Below, one piece after another: positions 7,365-14,134 of a DNA stretch of 18,768 nucleotides. Position 1 is the first letter of the stretch, and every line of letters begins with the position of its first letter. The stretch comes from Legionellaceae bacterium (GTDB lineage: Bacteria; Pseudomonadota; Gammaproteobacteria; Legionellales; Legionellaceae), in the NCBI GenBank assembly GCA_947505025.1, contig CANNIJ010000018.1, positions 1 through 18,768 of the forward strand, in the 5' to 3' direction. The position numbers and the translations under genes were made by a program. A model generated the notes under the pieces. That model was not told the DNA's origin. It did no database searches and saw only the letters and a list, made by a program, of their open reading frames with translations.

Positions 7365-7607
7365 ATGAATACAGTAGAAGAGCGCGTTCGTAAGATTGTG
7401 GTCGAACAACTCGGCATTAAAGAAGAAGAGTTAAAAAATGATGCTTCTTTTGTGGATGATTTGGGGGCGGATTCATTAGATACAGTTGAATTAGTCATGG
7501 CACTAGAAGAAGAGTTTGAAACAGAGATCCCTGATGAACGAGCTGAGAAAATCAGAAACGTTACTGAAGCTGTGCAATATATTGAAGAAAATTTAGAAAA
7601 AGAGTAA
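7365..7607 (+). CDS. acpP: Acyl carrier protein
   Basis: ACP carries growing acyl chains on a 4'-phosphopantetheine arm and is the shared partner of FabD, FabG, FabF and PlsX encoded around it. The 80-residue product is acidic and carries the DSL attachment motif with Ser37 (GADSLDTVELVMALEEEF). The length and four-helix pattern are normal. AGGGT lies about ten bases before the ATG. The 44-base gap after fabG contains a T-rich stretch (7327-7337), but I see no clear hairpin in it and do not call a terminator. ACP usually needs more transcript than its neighbours; I could not identify a convincing separate promoter. Confidence 0.97.
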   Translation: MNTVEERVRKIVVEQLGIKEEELKNDASFVDDLGADSLDTVELVMALEEEFETEIPDERAEKIRNVTEAVQYIEENLEKE

Positions 7608-7673
7608 GTTATCCCCCTTTAGGAACATGCCTCTTGATCTTATTGGTCTTGGGGTATGTTGCTTTTCTTTTTT

Positions 7674-7678
7674 GAGGA
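7674..7678 (+). promoter_or_regulatory. Ribosome binding site that fixes the fabF start
   Basis: GAGGA lies eight bases before the TTG at 7687. A second weaker AGGA (7621-7624) lies only two bases before the in-frame ATG at 7627, which is a poor distance. An out-of-frame ATG begins right after the GAGGA (7679) and stops at 7690. Confidence 0.6.
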
Positions 7679-7686
7679 ATGATTCA

Positions 7687-8946
7687 TTGAATAAACGACG
7701 CGTAGTGGTCACAGGCATGGGCATGCTTACTCCGGTTGGTTTGACCGTAGAAGAGTCTTGGAGAAATATTCTAGCTGGTGTGAGCGGAGTTACTCGGATT
7801 GAGAGCTTTGATGTTCAGGATTTTTCCACAAAGATATGGGCAAAAGTAAAAAACTTTCAAGTGGATAACTATATTCCGGCAAAAGATGCCAGAAAAATGG
7901 ATCCTTTTACCCAATATGGCATGGTAGCAGCCGATGAGGCTATTGCTGATGCAAAGTTAGTTTTAGATGAAGTATCCTGTTTGCGCGCAGGCGTTGCTGT
8001 GGGTGCAGGGATCGGCGGAATTGAAACAATCACCCATAATCAAGATCGTTTGATGAGTGGTGGTCCGCGTAAGGTTTCTCCTTTTTTTATTCCTGCGGGC
8101 ATCATTAACATGGTCGCAGGTCAGATTTCAATTAAACATGGCTTAAAAGGCCCAAATATTTCTATTGTCACAGCATGCACTTCGGGCACACATAATATAG
8201 GTATTGCTGCACGTATGATTGCTTATGGTGATGCGGATGTTATGGTGTGTGGCGGATCTGAAATGACGAATACACCTTTATGTTTAGCCGGCTTTTCTGC
8301 CGTGCGTGCGCTCTCCAAGCGTAATGACGATCCAGAAAGAGCTTCACGCCCATGGGATAGAGATCGTGATGGTTTTGTTATGGGAGAGGGCGCGGGTATT
8401 TTAGTACTTGAATCATATGAGCATGCTGTTGCACGTGGCGCAAGGATATATGCTGAGTTAGCTGGTTTCGGGATGTCTGCAGACGCATATCATATTACTG
8501 CACCAGATGAAAATGCCGATGGCGCTATACGTTGTTTGACAACCACGTTACAAGATGCCGGTATAAAAGTTTCAGATGTTGATTATATTAATGCTCACGG
8601 AACATCAACATATTTGAATGATCTTAATGAAACTAAGGCAATCAATCATGTTTTTCAAGATCATGCAAAAAAACTCGCTGTAAGTTCAACTAAATCCATG
8701 ACCGGTCATTTATTAGGTGCCGCGGGGGCAGTAGAAGCTATATTTTCAGTGTTAGCGATTCGCGATCAACTTGCACCACCTACAATGAACTTAGACAATC
8801 CTGGTCCGGGTTGTGATCTAAATTATGTGCCAAATGAGCCAGAAGCGCGTAAAATCCGTTATGCACTAAGTAATTCACTCGGTTTTGGTGGAACTAACGG
8901 AAGTTTGTTATTTAAGCGCATGGATGATGAGTCTGGTCCTGCGTGA
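7687..8946 (+). CDS. fabF: 3-oxoacyl-ACP synthase II FabF
   Basis: FabF condenses malonyl-ACP with acyl-ACP to lengthen fatty acids. From the TTG at 7687 the protein has 419 residues and starts (M)NKRRVVVTGMGM, in register with E. coli FabF (SKRRVVVTGLGM). The catalytic triad is Cys164 in TACTSGTHNIG, His304 in NAHGTST and His341 in MTGHLLGAAG, each one position from the E. coli numbering. NSLGFGGTNGSLLFKR closes the fold. The frame is open to an ATG at 7627, but the extra 20 hydrophobic residues have no family support and the ribosome site favours 7687. In E. coli the next gene is pabC; here mltG follows directly with a GTGA overlap. With fabH absent from the cluster, how the first condensation is done is open. 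Confidence 0.94.
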   Translation: MNKRRVVVTGMGMLTPVGLTVEESWRNILAGVSGVTRIESFDVQDFSTKIWAKVKNFQVDNYIPAKDARKMDPFTQYGMVAADEAIADAKLVLDEVSCLRAGVAVGAGIGGIETITHNQDRLMSGGPRKVSPFFIPAGIINMVAGQISIKHGLKGPNISIVTACTSGTHNIGIAARMIAYGDADVMVCGGSEMTNTPLCLAGFSAVRALSKRNDDPERASRPWDRDRDGFVMGEGAGILVLESYEHAVARGARIYAELAGFGMSADAYHITAPDENADGAIRCLTTTLQDAGIKVSDVDYINAHGTSTYLNDLNETKAINHVFQDHAKKLAVSSTKSMTGHLLGAAGAVEAIFSVLAIRDQLAPPTMNLDNPGPGCDLNYVPNEPEARKIRYALSNSLGFGGTNGSLLFKRMDDESGPA

Positions 8947-9944
8947 TCAATAAAACCACCAAAGCTAGCGCGCACTTATTACAGGTTGGTTTGCTGATTA
9001 CAATCATCCTAGCTTTGGCGCTTAGCGCAGGGTTCTTGTTGACTAAACCCATGCCATTGAGATCCACAGACAATATGATTGTGGTTGTACGGGCTGCAAC
9101 ATCTGCGGCGGGTCTGATGCGTGATTTGCATGCCAGGAACTGGGTGCGTTGGCCTGAGGTCTGGACTATAGCGGTGCGCATAACCGGCAATGCTGCTCAT
9201 TTAAAAGCTGGTATATATCAACGTCAACCCAACGATAGTGCCTGGATTTTTATTCAGCGTGTTGTAGCTGGTGATGTGTTGAAACAAAAATTTTGTATTG
9301 TTGAAGGTACAAATCAGTGGCAATTGAAATCAGGTCTAATCCATGCTGCGTATCTTACAGATGCAAATAGTGCCTGGGATCTAGAGCAAAGTAATCAGCA
9401 TTCTAGCTTAGAAGGTTTAATATTTGCAGATACGTATGAGTATACGGCTGGCAGTAGTGCGCGTGTCTTATTGCAGCGCGCGCAAACCAAATTAAATCAG
9501 GTACTACAGCTGATTTGGACACGGCGGGCGGCCGGATTGCCGTATAGGAATGCATACGAACTTTTGATTGTAGCCTCAATTTTAGAAAAAGAAACCATGT
9601 GGCCAGCTGAAAAACGTTTAATTTCAGGCGTGATTGTTAATCGATTAACGGCGCACATGCCGTTGCAAATGGATCCAACCGTACGTTATGCTTTAGGTAA
9701 TGAACATATGGCAGCACTGAAACATGTGGACTTAAGTGTAGATTCGCCATTTAACACGTATAAAAATCATGGGTTACCGCCAACTCCAATTGCTATGGTT
9801 GGTCTAGATGCACTAGCCGCGGCCGCTCATCCGGCTGAGACTGATTATTTGTATTTTGTAGCTAAAGGCGATGGAACGCATCAATTTTCCAGTAATTATG
9901 CGCAACATCTGCGTGCAATTGCACAATTGAGGCAAAAACAGTGA
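8943..9944 (+). CDS. mltG: Endolytic murein transglycosylase MltG (YceG)
   Basis: MltG is a single-pass inner-membrane lytic transglycosylase that cleaves nascent glycan strands and is thought to set strand ends during synthesis. The 333-residue product has one membrane helix (about 12-33) followed by a periplasmic YceG domain. The active-site region ASILEKET (211-218) matches the E. coli ASIVEKET that holds the catalytic glutamate, and is followed by VNRL...MPLQMDPTVRYALG. SPFNTYKNHGLPPTPI near 266-281 is also diagnostic. The GTG start overlaps the fabF stop (GTGA), and the stop overlaps the tmk start in the same way, so these genes are probably translated as a coupled string. Confidence 0.93.
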   Translation: MINKTTKASAHLLQVGLLITIILALALSAGFLLTKPMPLRSTDNMIVVVRAATSAAGLMRDLHARNWVRWPEVWTIAVRITGNAAHLKAGIYQRQPNDSAWIFIQRVVAGDVLKQKFCIVEGTNQWQLKSGLIHAAYLTDANSAWDLEQSNQHSSLEGLIFADTYEYTAGSSARVLLQRAQTKLNQVLQLIWTRRAAGLPYRNAYELLIVASILEKETMWPAEKRLISGVIVNRLTAHMPLQMDPTVRYALGNEHMAALKHVDLSVDSPFNTYKNHGLPPTPIAMVGLDALAAAAHPAETDYLYFVAKGDGTHQFSSNYAQHLRAIAQLRQKQ

Positions 9945-10603
9945 AACGGATTAAACCCGGTCGATTGATAGTTATAGAAGGTTTGGAGGGAGCAGGAAAG
10001 TCCACGGCCATGCGCACAATCCAACAACAGCTGATAAAAAATGGATTGGAGGTGATTACTACCCGAGAACCTGGTGGAACTGTGATTGCGGAGCATATTC
10101 GTACTTTGCTTAAAGTTCCAGTCGAGCATGAGACTCTCGATCCTCTAGCAGAAACCCTGTTGTTTTATGCAGCCAGAGTACAACTGATCCAGCAGGTCAT
10201 GCAGCCAGCCTTAGCCAGGGGTGCTTGGGTGTTAGCGGATCGTTTTGAGTTGTCAACCTTTGCTTATCAAGGCGGTGGACGTCAAGTTGACAGTCAATTA
10301 CTCAAACAATTATCTGCATGTTGTGTGCACGGAATCGAGCCAGATCTAACACTTTTTTTAAATATAAGTCCTGAGATTGGCTTGCAGCGAGCTTTAAAGC
10401 GTGGAAAACTAGATCGTATTGAACAAGAATCCGTTGATTTTTTTCAACGCGTACATGCAACTTATGCGCAGCATGTAAAAGATATGCCGCGCATAGTGGT
10501 TGTAGACGCAAGTCAACCTTTGGCGGTGGTTCAGAGTTGTCTGCGCAAAGCATTAGAGCACTATTTGAGAACTAATCAAGATGCAACGATCACGTCCACT
10601 TGA
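9941..10603 (+). CDS. tmk: Thymidylate kinase
   Basis: Tmk phosphorylates dTMP to dTDP, an essential step towards dTTP. The 220-residue protein has the Walker A loop GLEGAGKS (14-21), TREPGG (41-46) and the DRF motif (100-102) followed by STFAYQGGGR, all as in bacterial thymidylate kinases. The lid region carries arginines and lysines (RALKRGKLDR). The start is a GTG at 9941 overlapping the mltG stop, with GAGG eight bases upstream. The 3' end overlaps holB by 23 bases, and the mltG-tmk-holB order is conserved in gammaproteobacteria. Confidence 0.95.
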   Translation: MKRIKPGRLIVIEGLEGAGKSTAMRTIQQQLIKNGLEVITTREPGGTVIAEHIRTLLKVPVEHETLDPLAETLLFYAARVQLIQQVMQPALARGAWVLADRFELSTFAYQGGGRQVDSQLLKQLSACCVHGIEPDLTLFLNISPEIGLQRALKRGKLDRIEQESVDFFQRVHATYAQHVKDMPRIVVVDASQPLAVVQSCLRKALEHYLRTNQDATITST

Positions 10604-11531
10604 ACCACTTGCTATTCATGCGCAGCCTTGGTCTGTGTTGGATACCTATATCCAATCAAAAACCATCCCACATGCTTTTTTTTGGTCTGGACCACGGCAT
10701 GCAGAATTAATTGTATTGGCACATGCATTTATGGCTGCATTGATGTGTACTGAGCAAAACACACCTTGTGGTAAATGTACTTTTTGTGTGAGTTTATCCT
10801 CAGGAACGTGTCCTGATTTGCATGAAGTTCGTCTTGAATCCGGCAGTACAGTGATTAAAATCGATCAGATCCGAGCATTACATCCAGCTATTGATCAATC
10901 ACCTCAGCGTGGTTCGCATCGTTTTGTATTGATCGAACCAGCAGATATGTTGAATGCAGCTGCCGCAAATGCATTACTTAAAGTTTTGGAAGAACCGCCA
11001 GATAGAACATTTTTTATTCTGATTTCTGAGCAGATGACCGGGTTACCCTTAACGCTGTTAAGTCGTTGTCAGCGCCATGTTTTTGGTAGTTCAGGGCATA
11101 TTCGGACTGCTGGCCAACGTAATTATTTAGGCTTAGGCCAATTACAACCACCAGATAGCATACGTTCATTGTTATGCGATACCAGCGGAACAGTTATGGC
11201 GCTTTTGTTAGAGCTATTAAATAGACAGATAACAGCATCAGCTGTGGCTGCGTCGTTGTCAGCATACCCATTAGATGAAGTATTATGGTTTTTATACCTG
11301 CTTATAGCGCAAGCGATCTATGATAATCTTTTAGATTATCTGTCCAGTAATAGTCAGCAAGTTATTAAAAAAATTCGTGAATTACCACCAGAAAAGTTAT
11401 TCGCTCAATTAACTAAGCTAGTTAGCTGGATGAAAGCTGCACGAGATGACACCCGTTTGAATCAAACATTAGTATTAGAAGTTTTTCTTTTGGATTTAGT
11501 GGCGGTTAACAATAAAAGTATAGGGGTATAG
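10581..11531 (+). CDS. holB: DNA polymerase III subunit delta'
   Basis: Delta' is the structural clamp-loader subunit that helps open and load the beta clamp. The 316 residues contain the zinc module with Cys56, Cys63, Cys66 and Cys69 (CTEQNTPCGKCTFC), the NALLKVLEEPP segment (130-140) and the SRCQ arginine-finger motif (161-164). The Walker A region (FWSGPRHAELI) is degenerate, as expected for delta', which does not hydrolyse ATP. The C-terminal third is helical and poorly conserved. The ATG lies inside the end of tmk. In many relatives pilZ and tatD follow; here the operon run ends, and a hairpin-rich patch with a minus-strand gene comes next. An 8-T run at 10676-10683 leaves the frame intact. 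Confidence 0.92.
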   Translation: MQRSRPLEPLAIHAQPWSVLDTYIQSKTIPHAFFWSGPRHAELIVLAHAFMAALMCTEQNTPCGKCTFCVSLSSGTCPDLHEVRLESGSTVIKIDQIRALHPAIDQSPQRGSHRFVLIEPADMLNAAAANALLKVLEEPPDRTFFILISEQMTGLPLTLLSRCQRHVFGSSGHIRTAGQRNYLGLGQLQPPDSIRSLLCDTSGTVMALLLELLNRQITASAVAASLSAYPLDEVLWFLYLLIAQAIYDNLLDYLSSNSQQVIKKIRELPPEKLFAQLTKLVSWMKAARDDTRLNQTLVLEVFLLDLVAVNNKSIGV

Positions 11532-11571
11532 TGCACCCATTATACTTAGGTTGTAACTCAACAAGTTGCAA
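11516..11571. repeat. Two adjacent hairpins at the end of holB
   Basis: The first pairs AAGTATA (11516-11522) with TATACTT (11541-11547) and, inside it, GGGT (11524-11527) with ACCC (11535-11538); it spans the holB stop. The second pairs TTGTAACT (11551-11558) with AGTTGCAA (11564-11571) around a five-base loop, using one G-U pair. Neither is followed by a T-run on the plus strand, so they are not typical intrinsic terminators. They could protect the 3' end of the long fab-holB transcript. TAACTCA (11554-11560) could also pair with TGAGTTA (11599-11605), an alternative fold. Confidence 0.45.
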
Positions 11572-11643
11572 GAATTGCGGGCTTGGAAAAACGTAGCGTG
11601 AGTTAAATGGTACAGACCTGTATGATTTAGGCGGATCTATGTA

Positions 11644-11964
11644 TTAATTTAGAGGTTTTTGGTATTTTGAGTGAATTGGGATGTAATCAAATCTTTGTGC
11701 TGAACCTATTGAACCACACTCATCATAAGTATTATCTACACAGAGAAAAAATTCCTCCGCTCCATAATTAGTGACATACGATAGAGCTAGATCTACAGAG
11801 TGAAAATGAATGATTTGATTATCTTTCTTAATAAAATTGTCGGAATCTTTTGAGATTATTTCAACAATATATTCGTATAGTTCAACTGGTGAGTAAATTA
11901 AAGCAATCACCTTTGAGTTATTTCGAGCATCATTTATGAAGTCCTCGTGCGTCTTGTTTGGCAT
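11644..11964 (-). CDS. Small hypothetical protein, DUF6482-like
   Basis: This gene encodes about 106 residues with no signal peptide or membrane helix. I do not recognise a function. The layout (IALIYSPVELYEYIVEI, a lysine-rich turn, then FHSVDLALSYV, FFLCVDNTYDECGS and a final YIPI) recalls the small DUF6482 proteins of gammaproteobacteria, which have a similar S-x-E-x-x-LY start, a central HS..EAR helix and a YDEM motif. That link is from memory of the family pattern and is tentative. The ATG at 11964 is preferred to 11973 because GGA lies nine bases, and GAGG three bases, upstream of it. Hand count of 11701-11940 gives 74 G/C in 240 (31 percent), well below its neighbours, so it may be acquired. 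It is the only minus-strand gene within a long plus-strand run and sits where pilZ often lies. Confidence 0.6.
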   Translation of the reverse strand: MPNKTHEDFINDARNNSKVIALIYSPVELYEYIVEIISKDSDNFIKKDNQIIHFHSVDLALSYVTNYGAEEFFLCVDNTYDECGSIGSAQRFDYIPIHSKYQKPLN

Positions 11965-12087
11965 AACCCTCATTCCGTAAGATTAGTTGATAATTACTGA
12001 CTTTTTAATTCATAATATAGTTTATTTTCTTGTGTCTATTCTAACAGTATAGTTCTTTAAATAAGCTACTGCAATTTGGAGTACCGT

Positions 12088-12097
12088 TTTCATGAAA
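12088..12097. repeat. Short palindrome TTTCATGAAA
   Basis: This is a perfect ten-base palindrome in the AT-rich gap between the minus-strand small gene and tatD. It could be a regulator half of the divergent control region, but a palindrome of this size also occurs by chance. Confidence 0.25.
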
Positions 12098-12109
12098 CTT
12101 ATGGTGATT

Positions 12110-12160
12110 ATTGACTTGCGTGGTATGATTCTATCATCAATATATTGACATACGTCAATA
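12110..12160 (+). promoter_or_regulatory. Promoter and repeat-rich leader of tatD
   Basis: An extended -10 element, TGGTATGAT (12121-12129), is the best promoter core. TTGACT (12111-12116) with TATCAT (12132-12137) is an alternative with a short 15-base spacer. ATTGACTTGCGT (12110-12121) and ATTGACATACGT (12144-12155) are direct repeats matching at 10 of 12 bases. The second copy is also half of a perfect inverted repeat, TATTGAC/GTCAATA (12143-12160), around four bases. ATGAT/ATCAT (12125-12137) is a further small inverted repeat. An AGGAG follows at 12161. A regulator binding ATTGAC sites could act here. Confidence 0.4.
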
Positions 12161-12187
12161 AGGAGCAATGTCAGATGTTTTTATGCC

Positions 12188-12192
12188 AGGAG
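12188..12192 (+). promoter_or_regulatory. Ribosome binding site that fixes the tatD start
   Basis: AGGAG lies five bases before the ATG at 12198. Another AGGAG (12161-12165) lies only two bases before an in-frame ATG at 12168, too close to work well for that start. Confidence 0.55.
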
Positions 12193-12197
12193 AAGCT

Positions 12198-12980
12198 ATG
12201 TTAATTGACAGTCATTGTCATTTACAATCATTGGATTTGGCCGAATTTGATCATAATTTAGATCAGGTTATGCAGCAAGCATTAGCAAATGATGTGAAAC
12301 ATATGCTATCTGTTTGCATTAGCCCACAGGATCTGCCGCGCTTGCACGCAATTGCCGATCGTTATCCAAATGTCAGCACATCTGTAGGTGTGCACCCGAA
12401 TGATATTTTGTCAAATATAGTGGATACAGATCAAATTATTACATGGGCCGATCACCCTAGTTGTATTGCAATCGGTGAAACCGGTTTAGACTACTACAGG
12501 ACAACCGAGCCAGATGAGCAATTGTTACAACAACAGATGTTTCGCGCGCACATTCAGGCTGCACGTTCTTCAGGTAAGCCTTTAATTATCCATACTCGGC
12601 ATGCTGCTGCAGACACCTTACGCTTGCTTAAGCAGGAACGAGCAGCAGAGATAGGTGGGGTTATGCATTGTTTTTCTGAGGATTGGGATATTGCGCGTCA
12701 AGCGCTGGATTTAAATTTTTATATCTCCTTTTCTGGAGTGATCACCTTCAAGAATGCAGATGCTTTACGTGAGGTTGCTAAAAAGGTGCCAATAGACCGG
12801 CTGTTGATTGAAACAGACGCTCCATACTTAGCCCCAATCCCTTTTAGAGGCAAACAAAATCGTCCGGCGTGGGTGCGTTATGTGGCACAGGCATTAAGCA
12901 CGGTTCGTGAAATGGAATATCTGTCTTTGGCGGAGCATACATGTAATAATTTTTACCAATGCTTTAGGGTGCAGGCATGA
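12198..12980 (+). CDS. tatD: TatD-family metal-dependent hydrolase (YcfH type)
   Basis: This is a cytosolic TIM-barrel metallohydrolase of the TatD family, related to E. coli YcfH; family members are described as DNases, and some act on D-aminoacyl tRNA. From the ATG at 12198 the protein has 260 residues and begins MLIDSHCHL as YcfH proteins do. Metal ligands are visible: His6 and His8, Glu94 in GETGLDYY, His132 in IHTRHA, His157 in MHCFSED and Asp207 in ETDAPYLAP. The start is chosen by homology and by the AGGAG five bases upstream; the frame is open ten codons further to 12168. tatD normally closes the tmk-holB run in gammaproteobacteria; here it is cut off from holB by 666 bases and leads a new transcript with anmK. 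Confidence 0.92.
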   Translation: MLIDSHCHLQSLDLAEFDHNLDQVMQQALANDVKHMLSVCISPQDLPRLHAIADRYPNVSTSVGVHPNDILSNIVDTDQIITWADHPSCIAIGETGLDYYRTTEPDEQLLQQQMFRAHIQAARSSGKPLIIHTRHAAADTLRLLKQERAAEIGGVMHCFSEDWDIARQALDLNFYISFSGVITFKNADALREVAKKVPIDRLLIETDAPYLAPIPFRGKQNRPAWVRYVAQALSTVREMEYLSLAEHTCNNFYQCFRVQA

Positions 12981-14086
12981 GTTTATGGATTGGGCTTATG
13001 TCCGGCACCAGTATGGATGGTATCGATGCTGTATTAATGGATGATCAGGATAATAAATTAATTTCAGCGCTCACACATCCATATAGTGGCCTGGCAAAAC
13101 AGGCTCTGGCTAATTTATTCTCTCAACCTTTAGATTTGGGCACTTTAAATCAACTGAGTAGTTTTCTGGGAGATGAGTTTGCTGATGCGGTAGATGCTTT
13201 ATTAATATACTCTGGAACTAAAGCGCAAGATGTAATTGCAATTGGATCCCACGGTCAAACTGTAGCACATTCAACTAACGTATCAAGGCCATATACCATC
13301 CAGTTAGGTTGTCCACACACTATAGCCGAGCGCTCAGGGATTACTGTGGTTGCAGATTTTCGTACCCGTGATGTTGTTATAGGCGGGCAGGGCGCTCCAT
13401 TTGCACCAATATATCATCAATTCTTGTTTGGTCATCTGCAAGAAACTATGGCAATTGTTAATATAGGTGGTATTTCTAACGTTACTTTCTTGGGTGAAGA
13501 TGGCACTTTATTGGCGGGCTATGATGTTGGGCCGGGAAATTGCCTGATGGATGCATGGGCTCAACTTCATTTAGGCCAGCCTTTTGATGATCAAGGTAAC
13601 TGGGCGGCAACTGGTAAAGTCATTCCTGAGTTATTAACGTATTTATTATCAGATCCTTATTATCAAGCATCTGCGCCTAAAAGCTTATGTACCTCCTCGT
13701 TTGCATTGTCACACTTAAGCGATGTATTAGAACCGTCCTGGTTGCCAAATGATGTTCAAGCTACATTTCTTGCGTTAACTGTCACGACGATTAAAGATGC
13801 AGTGCGTGTGTTTGCGGAAAATTACAAACCAGTCGTGCGTTTAGTGATCTGTGGCGGCGGCGCGCGCAACCGTTGTTTGATGAGTCATTTAGGCAGTGAG
13901 CAAATATATATATCGCTAATTAGCAGCCAAGATCTTGGCGTTGATCCAGATTACTTGGAGGCGATGATGATAGCGTACCTAGCACGCAAGGCCTACTATG
14001 CAGAGTCCGTAGATCTTGGTATGATCACTGGTGCTAAAAAAATGGCAATCTTAGGGGCGATTTATCCTAAAGGATTGACAAGATAA
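12977..14086 (+). CDS. anmK: Anhydro-N-acetylmuramic acid kinase
   Basis: AnmK opens and phosphorylates 1,6-anhydro-MurNAc to MurNAc-6-phosphate, recycling the sugar left by lytic transglycosylases. The 369 residues match the family. IGLMSGTSMDGIDAV is at 5-19, GSHGQTVAH at 90-98, VADFRTRDVVIGGQGAP at 125-141, and DVGPGNCLMDAW at 183-194 with Asp183 as the expected catalytic base (Asp182 in E. coli). ICGGGARNRCLM near the C-terminus completes the ATP fold. The ATG overlaps the tatD stop (ATGA). MltG and MltA, whose products feed this enzyme, are encoded close by. Confidence 0.95.
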   Translation: MSLWIGLMSGTSMDGIDAVLMDDQDNKLISALTHPYSGLAKQALANLFSQPLDLGTLNQLSSFLGDEFADAVDALLIYSGTKAQDVIAIGSHGQTVAHSTNVSRPYTIQLGCPHTIAERSGITVVADFRTRDVVIGGQGAPFAPIYHQFLFGHLQETMAIVNIGGISNVTFLGEDGTLLAGYDVGPGNCLMDAWAQLHLGQPFDDQGNWAATGKVIPELLTYLLSDPYYQASAPKSLCTSSFALSHLSDVLEPSWLPNDVQATFLALTVTTIKDAVRVFAENYKPVVRLVICGGGARNRCLMSHLGSEQIYISLISSQDLGVDPDYLEAMMIAYLARKAYYAESVDLGMITGAKKMAILGAIYPKGLTR

Positions 14087-14134
14087 ATTGGATTAGGGTG
14101 TAATGGGGTTTTATCTGGAAAAGGTAATGTTATC

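Noticed and set aside
7627..7686. Extended N-terminus of FabF from the ATG at 7627
   Set aside because: The 20 extra hydrophobic residues have no counterpart in FabF, the ribosome site is two bases from that ATG, and a well-spaced GAGGA serves the TTG at 7687.
12168..12197. Longer tatD starting at ATG 12168
   Set aside because: The AGGAG is only two bases away, and family members begin at the M(L/F)xDSHCHL segment, which is at 12198.
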